A DNA stretch of 64,000 bases from Algoriphagus litoralis. Its GTDB lineage: Bacteria; Bacteroidota; Bacteroidia; Cytophagales; Cyclobacteriaceae. Made by a program: the position numbers and the translations under genes. The notes under the pieces were generated by a model, which worked only from the letters and a program-made list of their open reading frames with translations, made no database searches and was not told the origin of the DNA. Shown here piece by piece: positions 36,979-44,432 of this stretch (positions are counted from its first letter, which is position 1; every line of letters begins with the position of its first letter). The stretch lies in NCBI RefSeq assembly GCF_003259255.1, contig NZ_QGOL01000015.1:62001-126000 (forward strand). The letters are read 5' to 3'.

Positions 36979-37875
36979 GTGTACAAAGGAAAGAACTTGC
37001 TTTCCGAATTGCTGGAGCGGATAATGTTTGCATTGAAGTCACTTGATTCCTCCCCGGAGATCATTTTGGTGGAAGATGGCTGCCCAGAGGGTTCATGGGA
37101 TAAAATCGTTGCCCTTCAGAAAGATTTTCCGGAAATCATCGGATTGAAGCTCTCCAGGAATTTCGGACAGCACTATGCCATCACAGCAGGATTGGACCAT
37201 GCGGTGGGAGAGTGGGTAGTCGTGATGGACTGTGACTTGCAGGACAGACCTGAAGAGATTCCAAACCTCTATGCAGAGGCTCAAAAGGGTTTTGATGTGG
37301 TTTTGGCGAGAAGAGAAAACAGGAAGGACGGATTTTTCAAGCGTTTGGGTTCCCGAATCTTTTATCGAACGCTTGCTTATCTTACAGGATCTCGGCAGGA
37401 TGAGTCTATTGGGAATTTTGGGATCTACCACCGAAAGGTTATCGATCAGGTGATTGGCATGCGGGAATCCATTCGGTACTTCCCTACCATGATCAAGTGG
37501 GTCGGGTTTTGCCAAACTTCCATCCCTGTGGTTCACGAGGCTAATGCGGGTCGAACCAGCACCTACAACACCCGAAAACTATTCAACCTAGCCCTGGATA
37601 TCATGCTGGCTTACAGTGATAAACCCGTCCGATTAACGGTTAAACTGGGTCTGTTCGTAGCCTTGACCGGATTTTTGTTTGCCATCTTTACCCTATTCAG
37701 GTATTGGACTGGGGAGATCATCGTAGCAGGGTATGCCAGCTTGATCATTTCCCTTTGGGTTCTTTCAGGACTGGTTTTGATCACTTTGGGTGTGGTCGGT
37801 TTGTACATCGGCAAAACCTTCGAGGGCGTCAAAAATCGCCCCATTTACATCATTGAAAAAAAAACCACGCCTTAA
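36979..37875 (+). CDS. Polyprenyl-phosphate GT2 transferase, abnormal start
   Basis: Family-2 glycosyltransferase of the dolichyl-phosphate-mannose-synthase/GtrB kind, which loads a sugar onto undecaprenyl phosphate. The first ordinary start, GTG 36979, lies inside the conserved first strand: in-frame codons before it read ISIVIPV, back to ATC 36943 (ATC AAA AAG) and a stop at 36934. The real start is therefore probably a non-standard ATC or ATA codon, or an ATG lost by mutation. Then come IILVEDGCPEGS, LSRNFGQHYAITAGLDHA, the catalytic VVMDCDLQDRPEEIP near residue 76, and two C-terminal membrane helices. Arrays B and C flank it. Confidence 0.82.
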   Translation: MYKGKNLLSELLERIMFALKSLDSSPEIILVEDGCPEGSWDKIVALQKDFPEIIGLKLSRNFGQHYAITAGLDHAVGEWVVVMDCDLQDRPEEIPNLYAEAQKGFDVVLARRENRKDGFFKRLGSRIFYRTLAYLTGSRQDESIGNFGIYHRKVIDQVIGMRESIRYFPTMIKWVGFCQTSIPVVHEANAGRTSTYNTRKLFNLALDIMLAYSDKPVRLTVKLGLFVALTGFLFAIFTLFRYWTGEIIVAGYASLIISLWVLSGLVLITLGVVGLYIGKTFEGVKNRPIYIIEKKTTP

Positions 37876-38032
37876 CATTCGATATTCGACATTCAACATT
37901 CAACATTCAACCCTCAACCCTTAACGATTTAACCTTTAACCCTTAACGCTTCAACCCTCAACCCTCAACGATTTAACCTTCACCCTTAACGTTTCAACCT
38001 TCAACCCTTAACGCTTCAACCCTCACCCCTCC
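37876..38032. repeat. Heptad array C (fills the whole spacer)
   Basis: All 157 bases from the stop of the GT2 gene to the ATG of the GNAT gene are heptad words: first ATTCGAC/ATTCAAC, then CCTCAAC, CCTTAAC, GATTTAA and GCTTCAA variants. There is no room for a promoter or Shine-Dalgarno site outside the repeat. Confidence 0.9.
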
Positions 38033-38713
38033 ATGATCCTTCCTCTTCCATTTGACACAAACCTCTTTGGCTATTCGGTAGGAAAAGTGCTTTGGACACA
38101 GGAGAAAAATGAAAAAAAGATCCTCGAGGAGGCTTCCGGATTCCAACTCGTTTACATTTTTTCATCCCATCCACTCTCCTTTATTTCTAAGCAAGTTATT
38201 CATGTGGATACCAAGCTTACCTTCTCCAAAAGATTGGAAAATACCACACCTCTTCCTGAAATCACATCCTTAAGAGGGAAACCTGAGTTTATAAATAATC
38301 CTCAACTTGCCTCGCAACTTCAATTTTTAGCTTTGGAGAGCGGTACCTATTCCCGATTCAAAACCGATCCCAGACTCCGAAAGAATGAATTTGAACAACT
38401 CTATCAGCTTTGGATTCAAAAAGCTATTGCAGGTGAAAATATCCTGATTGCTCCTGAAATGGCGGGAATGATCACTTACGACATCCAAGAATCCAATGCC
38501 CAGATCGGACTTATCGCTGTGCATCCGGATCACCGCCGAAAATCCTGGGGAAAGAAATTGCTGATGGCTGCAGAAGATGAGGTACTAGCCCAAGGTGCGC
38601 ATACTTTGCTTATTCCTACACAAGAGGCAAATCTTCCAGCAGTCAAACTTTACACAGAGATGGGGTATCTCCTGCAGGAGCGAACCTACATTTATCATTA
38701 TTGGAAAAGTTGA
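38033..38713 (+). CDS. GNAT acetyltransferase, WecD/FdtC-like
   Basis: A 226-residue protein with an N-terminal substrate domain (LPFDTNLFGYSVGKV near residue 5, typical of dTDP-amino-sugar acetyltransferases such as WecD) and a C-terminal GNAT domain. The acetyl-CoA loop is IGLIAVHPDHRRKSWGKKLL near residue 162, and ANLPAVKLYTEMGYLLQERT near residue 202 is the closing block ending in the WecD-like 'y.Y..'. It probably acetylates a 4-amino-4,6-dideoxy sugar nucleotide. Aminotransferase partners are not in the window. The ATG directly follows array C, so the repeat itself is the leader. Confidence 0.8.
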   Translation: MILPLPFDTNLFGYSVGKVLWTQEKNEKKILEEASGFQLVYIFSSHPLSFISKQVIHVDTKLTFSKRLENTTPLPEITSLRGKPEFINNPQLASQLQFLALESGTYSRFKTDPRLRKNEFEQLYQLWIQKAIAGENILIAPEMAGMITYDIQESNAQIGLIAVHPDHRRKSWGKKLLMAAEDEVLAQGAHTLLIPTQEANLPAVKLYTEMGYLLQERTYIYHYWKS

Positions 38714-38972
38714 TTGGTATAATGAGAATCCACGTTCTTGCACCTAGCCAAAGAATACCTAGGTTTGAAGCTGGTTTTTGGCAAATTTCCCTTTACTACC
38801 GAGGCTAGGAGCGAGTCCCGACAAATGGTGGGAGTATTCAAAAAGACCAACTTAAATTCAAATCTGATTATCCGCATTTTCCTTCCCTCCCCAAAAACAA
38901 ACGCTCAACGAGCTCCTGCCACCCGGAGGGCAGGAAGTTGAGGTAAAACGTAAAAATAATGGCTACTGGAAG
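38714..38972. other. Spacer, no gene seen
   Basis: Spacer after the GNAT gene. One small hairpin, CCTGCC (38915-38920) with GGCAGG (38929-38934), and a segment ATTATCCGCA near 38867 that recurs at 39002. The 67-codon open frame here has no protein-like features. Confidence 0.4.
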
Positions 38973-39392
38973 AATTGCGGAAATCCATTAAATCAAAAAT
39001 GATTATCCGCAATGACACCACTAGGCAAATTTAATTAGTAGATATGAAGGTCAATGTTTGGTAGCCTAAGATCCGAAGGATCGTAACAATTCATACCTGT
39101 CCGCCGAGGCGGAACCCCCGGTGGAGCCGGGGGTAAAGTCAATGTTAATAAAGGAGCCCTGAAAGGGTGACACGTTGAAGTTTCACCCTTTCAGGGCTCA
39201 ACGAAAGGAAATTTTCAATGGCTGCCCTGCACTTCGTACAGGGTTCCACCATGGTGGACAGGCATGAATAGTTTGGCTCCTTCGGAGCTACTTATGAAGA
39301 GTATTTGAAATTTTGTAAAAAAATCTACTTCAAAAATTTTATTCTGCTTTCACTTTAGTACAGGTGCAATTGCGGAAATCCATTAAATCAAA
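38973..39392. repeat. 25-bp direct repeats bounding a palindromic insert
   Basis: The 25-base stretch beginning AATTGCGGAAATCC lies at 38973-38997 and again, identical and in the same orientation, at 39368-39392. About 370 bases lie between, including the composite palindrome. The arrangement looks like an inserted or excisable unit, but 25 bases is long for a target-site duplication. Confidence 0.6.
39067..39293. repeat. Composite palindromic REP-like element
   Basis: Seven hairpins lie in 225 bases: GATCC/GGATC at 39070-39082, CCGCC/GGCGG at 39101-39112, ACCCCCGG/CCGGGGGT at 39114-39134, a perfect 17-bp stem at 39154-39170 with 39183-39199, CCCTG/CAGGG at 39225-39243, the palindrome TCCACCATGGTGGA at 39245-39258, and GCTCC/GGAGC at 39276-39288. 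The whole is roughly symmetric around the 17-bp stem, since CCTGTCC near 39097 matches GGACAGG near 39257 and the flanking words also mirror. There is no open frame. It resembles clustered REP/BIME units. Confidence 0.75.
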
Positions 39393-39498
39393 TATTCTTA
39401 AAGGTGCACCAGTTCCAATGCTCATTTTTTTTTAGAACTTCTCAAAGTCTCAGCCTCCAGCTTTCCTATTCGGTCAGCATCCTGTAAATTCCGCACTT

Positions 39499-41004
39499 AT
39501 GACTAAGATCCTTTTTGGAGCTACGCTGCTGTGTGTGGTAATCATTCTGGCCGGAATCAACCGTGGTTTTGACATTTCCGATGAGGGGCTATACCTGCTT
39601 CTGGCAAATCCACTCCAGCAAAATCAAGCTGGGATTTTCAATTACGATTTGTTTTTCAAAGCTATTTTCAAGGTCACAGGCTACTCCTTTTCCCTTATCG
39701 AACTCCGAATCTTGAGGTTACTAGGCTACGGTATGGCTGCATGGGCGCTGATGGGATTTTGGAAAAATATTTCCAATCAGGCCAAAGCAAAAACTGAAAT
39801 CTTTTGGCTTTCCTGTCTAGGACTTTTCACAGGCTATGGTTTTTTACCACCTACGACTTCCTACAATTCACTTACCGTGGTGCTGACCTGTTTTTGGCTG
39901 TTTTTGATGACCAAAGAGGAAAAATCATTTCGAAGGATACTAGGTCTTGGGGTTCTTTTGGCGATTTGGATATATGTCAAAATATCCCTGGTCTTCGTAT
40001 TTTTTCCTTTGACGCTGTTGATTTTGATTTTCTGGCAAAAAGTCAAACCTATTTATGTTTTGGGTTTGCTTCTGCCGATGATCTTTTCCGAACTCTTCTT
40101 TCTGACTTTCCTTGACGAAAATGCATGGCTCAGACTTCAGGACGGGATTCCACTGAATACCCAACGAAATGGATATCAATATTTTCTCATGCTAAAAAAC
40201 ATCGCGGTAGGAGGGTTTTGGAGCTTTAGTATGGGCTTGCTATTTATGGGTATTGGCTATTTTAGAAAATCAGAAAGCAGTCTATATCCTGCCTTGAAAT
40301 TGATTACTGCCTATTTTTCACTTCTTATCGCATTCCTTACACACATTACTGACGAATGCAATCATTTATTCCTGCTGGCAGCTGCTGCTTTTTTAGGGTA
40401 TCAACTTGGTGTCGGCGCTTTCAAACCCAGCAAAACAAACCTCTGGATTTTATTGCTACTGATTCTTCCCTTTTTACTTCACTTCGGTTCCAACGTGTAC
40501 TGGTTGAGAATCGGGATCCATTACCTGGTTTTTTGGATCCTTGCCGCACGATGGATTCTGAAAGATCTCAAATGGGAATTGAATCTGGCAAGTCTACTGA
40601 TCTGCTTGTTGTTGGTCTTCAATGGGATTTGGTGGCATCCATTTGGACATGAAAAGCCGCTTTGGTCTCAGAAAGTGCCTTGGCACATGGAGGACGGAAC
40701 CCAGCTGTTTCTCGATCCGGATTTGGTTGATATTGTTTCGGAAATCAAAGAATTCAAAATCCAATATTCCAAAGCTGAAGTCCTTGCAGCCTATCGCATT
40801 CCTGGCTTATCTTTTCTGGCAGGTAGCACACTTCCTATTTCTCCGGCTATTTGGGACAAAAGTCAGGTAAATGCCCAGTTTTCAGGGAAACCCAAAATGA
40901 TGATCTACAATAAATTCGAGGATTTGCCCGAAAGCTGGTCCTTCCGCTACCAAAAAGAGCTTGGAGTCTTTCGAAGTGATACCTTGCTGCTGCTATGGGA
41001 TTGA
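39499..41004 (+). CDS. GT-C-like multi-spanning membrane glycosyltransferase
   Basis: A 501-residue membrane protein with about ten to twelve hydrophobic segments. After the first helix comes NRGFDISDEGLYLLLANP near residue 22, the acidic Asp-Glu loop that polyprenyl-phosphate-sugar-dependent GT-C enzymes use as catalytic site. Helices alternate with short loops, and a soluble C-terminal domain of about 110 residues starts near 390. It would transfer sugar from a lipid carrier on the outer face of the inner membrane, with the GT2 at 36979 a plausible supplier of the lipid-linked sugar. It overlaps the next, related gene by ten bases. Confidence 0.72.
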   Translation: MTKILFGATLLCVVIILAGINRGFDISDEGLYLLLANPLQQNQAGIFNYDLFFKAIFKVTGYSFSLIELRILRLLGYGMAAWALMGFWKNISNQAKAKTEIFWLSCLGLFTGYGFLPPTTSYNSLTVVLTCFWLFLMTKEEKSFRRILGLGVLLAIWIYVKISLVFVFFPLTLLILIFWQKVKPIYVLGLLLPMIFSELFFLTFLDENAWLRLQDGIPLNTQRNGYQYFLMLKNIAVGGFWSFSMGLLFMGIGYFRKSESSLYPALKLITAYFSLLIAFLTHITDECNHLFLLAAAAFLGYQLGVGAFKPSKTNLWILLLLILPFLLHFGSNVYWLRIGIHYLVFWILAARWILKDLKWELNLASLLICLLLVFNGIWWHPFGHEKPLWSQKVPWHMEDGTQLFLDPDLVDIVSEIKEFKIQYSKAEVLAAYRIPGLSFLAGSTLPISPAIWDKSQVNAQFSGKPKMMIYNKFEDLPESWSFRYQKELGVFRSDTLLLLWD

Positions 41005-42554
41005 GAAAGGAAAACCGGTTTTTTTTGTTTTGGAGTACGCTGGGTGCCCTAGCACTTTTAGTCATCTGGAATCTTCCCTGGCGCTTCCAAGTAAATGACG
41101 ATGAGGTCATGATGTGGCTAGTCTCTGGTGCCTATACTGGCCAACCCGAACCCTATGCTGTATTTATCCACCCGATTCTGAGTTGGGCTTTTGCGCAGGC
41201 CTATTTAGTAGCGCCAAAGATCAACTGGTATGGAGGCTTATTTTTTTGTGTTATAGGTCTTTCTTGTTTTCTTTTATTTGGAAAAATTGCTGTTTGGAAA
41301 GAGAGTTTTTGGGTCAAAACTTTCGTTTCATTTTTGATCCTTTCGACAGCCCTTCATTTTGCAATTTTTCCACAGTTTACTTATGTAGCTGGGTTTGCAG
41401 CATTTGCTTCACTATCGGTTTGGTTTGGAGCCTCGCCCCAAAAACATTGGCCCCCCCGTTACCTTTCTATAGGATTATTCATACTTGCTGTCTTGATTAG
41501 GTGGGAGTCTGTAGCATTAATTGGAATTGGTTTTGGAACATTTGGATTGATTTTAAAAGGATTCTCATTCCTTAGAATAGAGTTTAAAAATCTTCTATTG
41601 ATCTCTATTATCTTTTTGTCGCTTTCAGGATTTAAGTATATCTGGGAGAAACAATCTGATTATTCTAACTTTTTGAAGTTCAATAAAGTCAGGTCAGGAG
41701 TGATTGACCATCCGGTATTTAGACAGGAAATTGTGGATGGAGAAATCCAACCGAATTCCGAGTTTTATTTTTTTTCGCGATGGTATTTTGAAGGAGACTT
41801 TCCTTCAGAAAAAGATTTGATTGAGAAGAAAAGATCTCTTGATTCTCAATTATTCACCAAGAAACAAGTCTTCAAAGCCCTTGAACGACTTTGGCAAGTT
41901 CAACGAGTCGAAGCCTTTAAGTCCGTTTTGATTTTGATCTTTATTCTAATCTTCTGGTTTAGTGCTATCAAATCTGCCCGCTTGAGGATTTTTTTCCTGA
42001 TTTGGATAGCGTTCTTTTTGCTATTTAACCATTTCTTTCTCCTCCAAGGCAGGGTAGTAATTCTGTTTTTCCTTTGTCTTTTGTTTCCGGTATTTTATTC
42101 CTCCTTTTCCTCCTTGCCTACTGTTTTGTCCAAAATCCTAATTGTGATTTTACCACTTCTTTTGAGTTTTCATTTTGTGAATTTTCTCAAAGAAGCCAAG
42201 GGACGGAAGATCATGGATTTGGAATTTTCCGAACTAAAATCAAAAGTTGATCCCGACGTTCCAATTATCATGGAAGGTTTTCAAGAACATAATTCGGAAA
42301 TACACTATACCCGGATAAATAAAGTGCCTTTTTTGACAACTGGCTGGATTTCAAGAAGTCCATTTCAGAAAAAAGCATTAAATAGATTTGGCTTCGATAG
42401 TTTCGGTGAAATAAAGGAGTATGTTCTACTCTCACCGAGTACCAATTTGGAAATTGTTTTCCCTGACTATATGAACTCCACTTTTGGAGAATTTATCCAA
42501 ATCGATTCCCTTCAGACCGACAATTTCATATTTCTCCGTTTTTCGAAAAAGTAG
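40995..42554 (+). CDS. GT-C-like multi-spanning membrane glycosyltransferase
   Basis: A 519-residue polytopic protein related in layout to its upstream neighbour: one helix, then the acidic loop WRFQVNDDEVMMWLVSGAYT near residue 29, about ten further helices, and a C-terminal soluble domain. Asp-Asp-Glu in the first extracytoplasmic loop is the GT-C signature. The second half of the gene is visibly more AT-rich than the first. Array D begins about a dozen bases after its stop. A paired action of the two GT-C-like proteins on one glycan is inferred from the overlap. Confidence 0.7.
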   Translation: MGLRKENRFFLFWSTLGALALLVIWNLPWRFQVNDDEVMMWLVSGAYTGQPEPYAVFIHPILSWAFAQAYLVAPKINWYGGLFFCVIGLSCFLLFGKIAVWKESFWVKTFVSFLILSTALHFAIFPQFTYVAGFAAFASLSVWFGASPQKHWPPRYLSIGLFILAVLIRWESVALIGIGFGTFGLILKGFSFLRIEFKNLLLISIIFLSLSGFKYIWEKQSDYSNFLKFNKVRSGVIDHPVFRQEIVDGEIQPNSEFYFFSRWYFEGDFPSEKDLIEKKRSLDSQLFTKKQVFKALERLWQVQRVEAFKSVLILIFILIFWFSAIKSARLRIFFLIWIAFFLLFNHFFLLQGRVVILFFLCLLFPVFYSSFSSLPTVLSKILIVILPLLLSFHFVNFLKEAKGRKIMDLEFSELKSKVDPDVPIIMEGFQEHNSEIHYTRINKVPFLTTGWISRSPFQKKALNRFGFDSFGEIKEYVLLSPSTNLEIVFPDYMNSTFGEFIQIDSLQTDNFIFLRFSKK

Positions 42555-42565
42555 GCTTCTTATCC

Positions 42566-42975
42566 TTCGACATTCAACATTCAACATTCCCCATTCAACA
42601 TTGAACCCTTAACCCTTAACCCTCAACAATTCAACATTCCCCATTGCTAATTCATCATTCAACATTCGACATTCGACATTCGACATTCAATATTCCCCAT
42701 TCAACATTGAACCCTTAACCTCAACAATTCCTCATTCCCCATCCCTAATTCATCATTCATCATTCCCCATTCAACATTGAACCCTTAACCTCAACAATTC
42801 CTCATTCCCCATCCCTAATTCATCATTCATCATTCAGCATTCAATATTTAACCCATAACCCTCAACAATTCAACATTCCCAATTTATCATTCAACATTCC
42901 TCATTCAACCTTCAACATTTAACCCTCAACAATTCCTCATTCCCCATTCAACATTTAACCCTTAACCCTTCGCTC
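42566..42975. repeat. Heptad array D, first part
   Basis: Words ATTCAAC, ATTCGAC, ATTCCCC, ATTCATC and CCTTAAC. A 70-base unit (ten heptads) repeats, with equivalent points at 42707 and 42777. Three successive CCCTTAA-type words near 42605 look telomere-like. Confidence 0.9.
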
Positions 42976-43100
42976 CTCGACCTTTTTAATGTCTATGTCT
43001 ATCCATAGGATTTTTAATCCGACAAATTCTCAATACCTCCTCGGCATTCACCTCTTCGTCCTCAACATACTTCTGCGCCGAGGTTGTAAAACCTTGGTCA

Positions 43101-43180
43101 TTTTTACCCGGGGCTTAAGCCCTGTCTACCAATATTTGACCCTCCCGAAATCGCTTTGCTCATCGGGACTTTCGCTTCCT
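43101..43180. repeat. GGGCTTAAGCCC palindrome plus 42-bp element, copy 1
   Basis: GGGCTTAAGCCC at 43111-43122 is a perfect palindrome. At 43135-43176 lies a 42-base sequence (TTTGACCCTCCCGAAATC and on) found again, identical, at 46771-46812. It contains CCCGA and TCGGG as inverted arms. It sits inside array D as an island of about 215 unrelated bases. Confidence 0.75.
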
Positions 43181-43191
43181 GGTCCAGTTTC

Positions 43192-43505
43192 GTTCCTCAT
43201 TCCCCATCCCTAATTCATCATTCTGCATTCAACATTCATCATTCAACATTCCTCATTCAGCATTCAATATTTAACCCTTAACCCTCACAATATTTAACCC
43301 TTAACCCTCAACAATTCCTCATTCCCCATTCCTAATTCATCATTCGATATTCCTCATTGCTCATTTCTCACTTTACACTTAACTCACTTTAAACTTTACA
43401 CTCATCACTTTACACTCTCCACTTTACACTCTTCCCTTTAAACTTTACACTCTCCACTTTAAACTCATCACTCCCTTTAAACTTCACACTCCTTCCATTC
43501 CTCAT
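43192..43505. repeat. Heptad array D, second part
   Basis: It continues array D after the island. The first half uses ATTC words and CCTTAAC, the second half CTTTAAA, CTTTACA and CTCTCCA words, so the change of vocabulary happens inside one array. It ends about 175 bases before the next gene. Those 175 bases are AT-rich and likely hold the promoter. Confidence 0.9.
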
Positions 43506-43680
43506 TCCAAATGGAACACTCAGCTTTTTCCCTAAACCCAACATTAAAATAGGTCAATTTCCCGACTACCTAATAAAATATTCCTTTGATTATCAATAGG
43601 TAAACTAAAGTCTAAAAAATTAATTTGGACGATTATGATTTAATTTTTTAATTCAAATTAAAATTTTATCTCAAAACGCC

Positions 43681-44196
43681 ATGCTCAAAAAATTCCCCAC
43701 TTTCTTCTTATTTGTCTTTTTATCTTTTTCACTCTTTTCATGCGGAGAGGACGAAAGCAATCCTTCATCAGACGACCTTACCGGTTCTTGGGCCTTACAA
43801 TCTATGGTTTATGAGGGGACAATAACTTCCGTTTTTAATGGAGAGGAGTTGGCAGAATCCCCGATGTCAGGTGAAGCTTCAAATATCTCTATGGTTTTCA
43901 ATTTCGATAATGGGAAATTGATCTCTACAGGTCAAATGAATGTTTCGGTAGAATACGACGATTTTGCAGGAGTTGATTTTGTTTATCCAATTACTGGAGC
44001 CGAGTACTCAGGTACATACACGAGAAGCGGGAATTCATTGGATATAAAAGTGCTAACCAGCACCATTAAAGCTGAAATTGTTACGCTCACAGAAACCGAA
44101 TTGGTGTTAAATATCGAAAGGGAGTATAAATTAAGTGGCGAAGGGCTGGTAAATACCTCCAATGAAACGGGAGTCATGAGATTCACCAAGAATTAA
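43681..44196 (+). CDS. Lipocalin-like lipoprotein
   Basis: A 171-residue lipoprotein. The signal ends LFSC with Cys21, followed by acidic GEDESN, the sort of sequence that marks surface-exposed lipoproteins in Bacteroidota. The mature part begins DDLTGSWALQSMVYEG, matching the 'l.G.W.l.s' start of the lipocalin-like domain common in this phylum, and continues as eight or so short strands. The ligand is unknown. It lies between array D and the next lipoprotein with 233 bases of spacer. Both lipoprotein genes are bracketed by the two copies of the 42-bp element. Confidence 0.78.
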   Translation: MLKKFPTFFLFVFLSFSLFSCGEDESNPSSDDLTGSWALQSMVYEGTITSVFNGEELAESPMSGEASNISMVFNFDNGKLISTGQMNVSVEYDDFAGVDFVYPITGAEYSGTYTRSGNSLDIKVLTSTIKAEIVTLTETELVLNIEREYKLSGEGLVNTSNETGVMRFTKN

Positions 44197-44389
44197 AAAG
44201 CAAAAAAAAACTTGCCCCATTAACCATTTAGTATCTTCTGAAAATAAAATTAAGCTTGCCTTTCAATGCCCTGCCTAAGTATTCTGGAAGGGCTTTGGGA
44301 GCTTCCTCAACAATAGGAATCCTCCTAAGGGCTTCCAATAACAAAATATAACCCATTAAATGTCACATTGAAGAGTGAATTTTTCATAC

Positions 44390-44432
44390 CAAGTTTTTTT
44401 GTATCTGTTAAACATCAAATTGTAATCACTTG
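44390..44432 (+). promoter_or_regulatory. Possible distant relative of the start-codon hairpin
   Basis: CAAGT (44390-44394) could pair with ACTTG (44428-44432), which contains the TTG start of the next gene, and the bases before it (AACATCAAATTGTAATCAC) resemble the A/T-rich box of the other copies. The loop is 33 bases and the ATTCC...TGACC part is missing, so this may be chance. Confidence 0.25.

Noticed and set aside
42989-43213. 74-codon open frame
   Set aside because: It spans the non-array island and part of array D. It shows no protein-like conservation and contains the 42-bp hairpin element.
36538-43505. True telomere or linear-replicon end
   Set aside because: CCCTTAA-type words are mixed with many others, arrays are internal, and genes continue on both sides.
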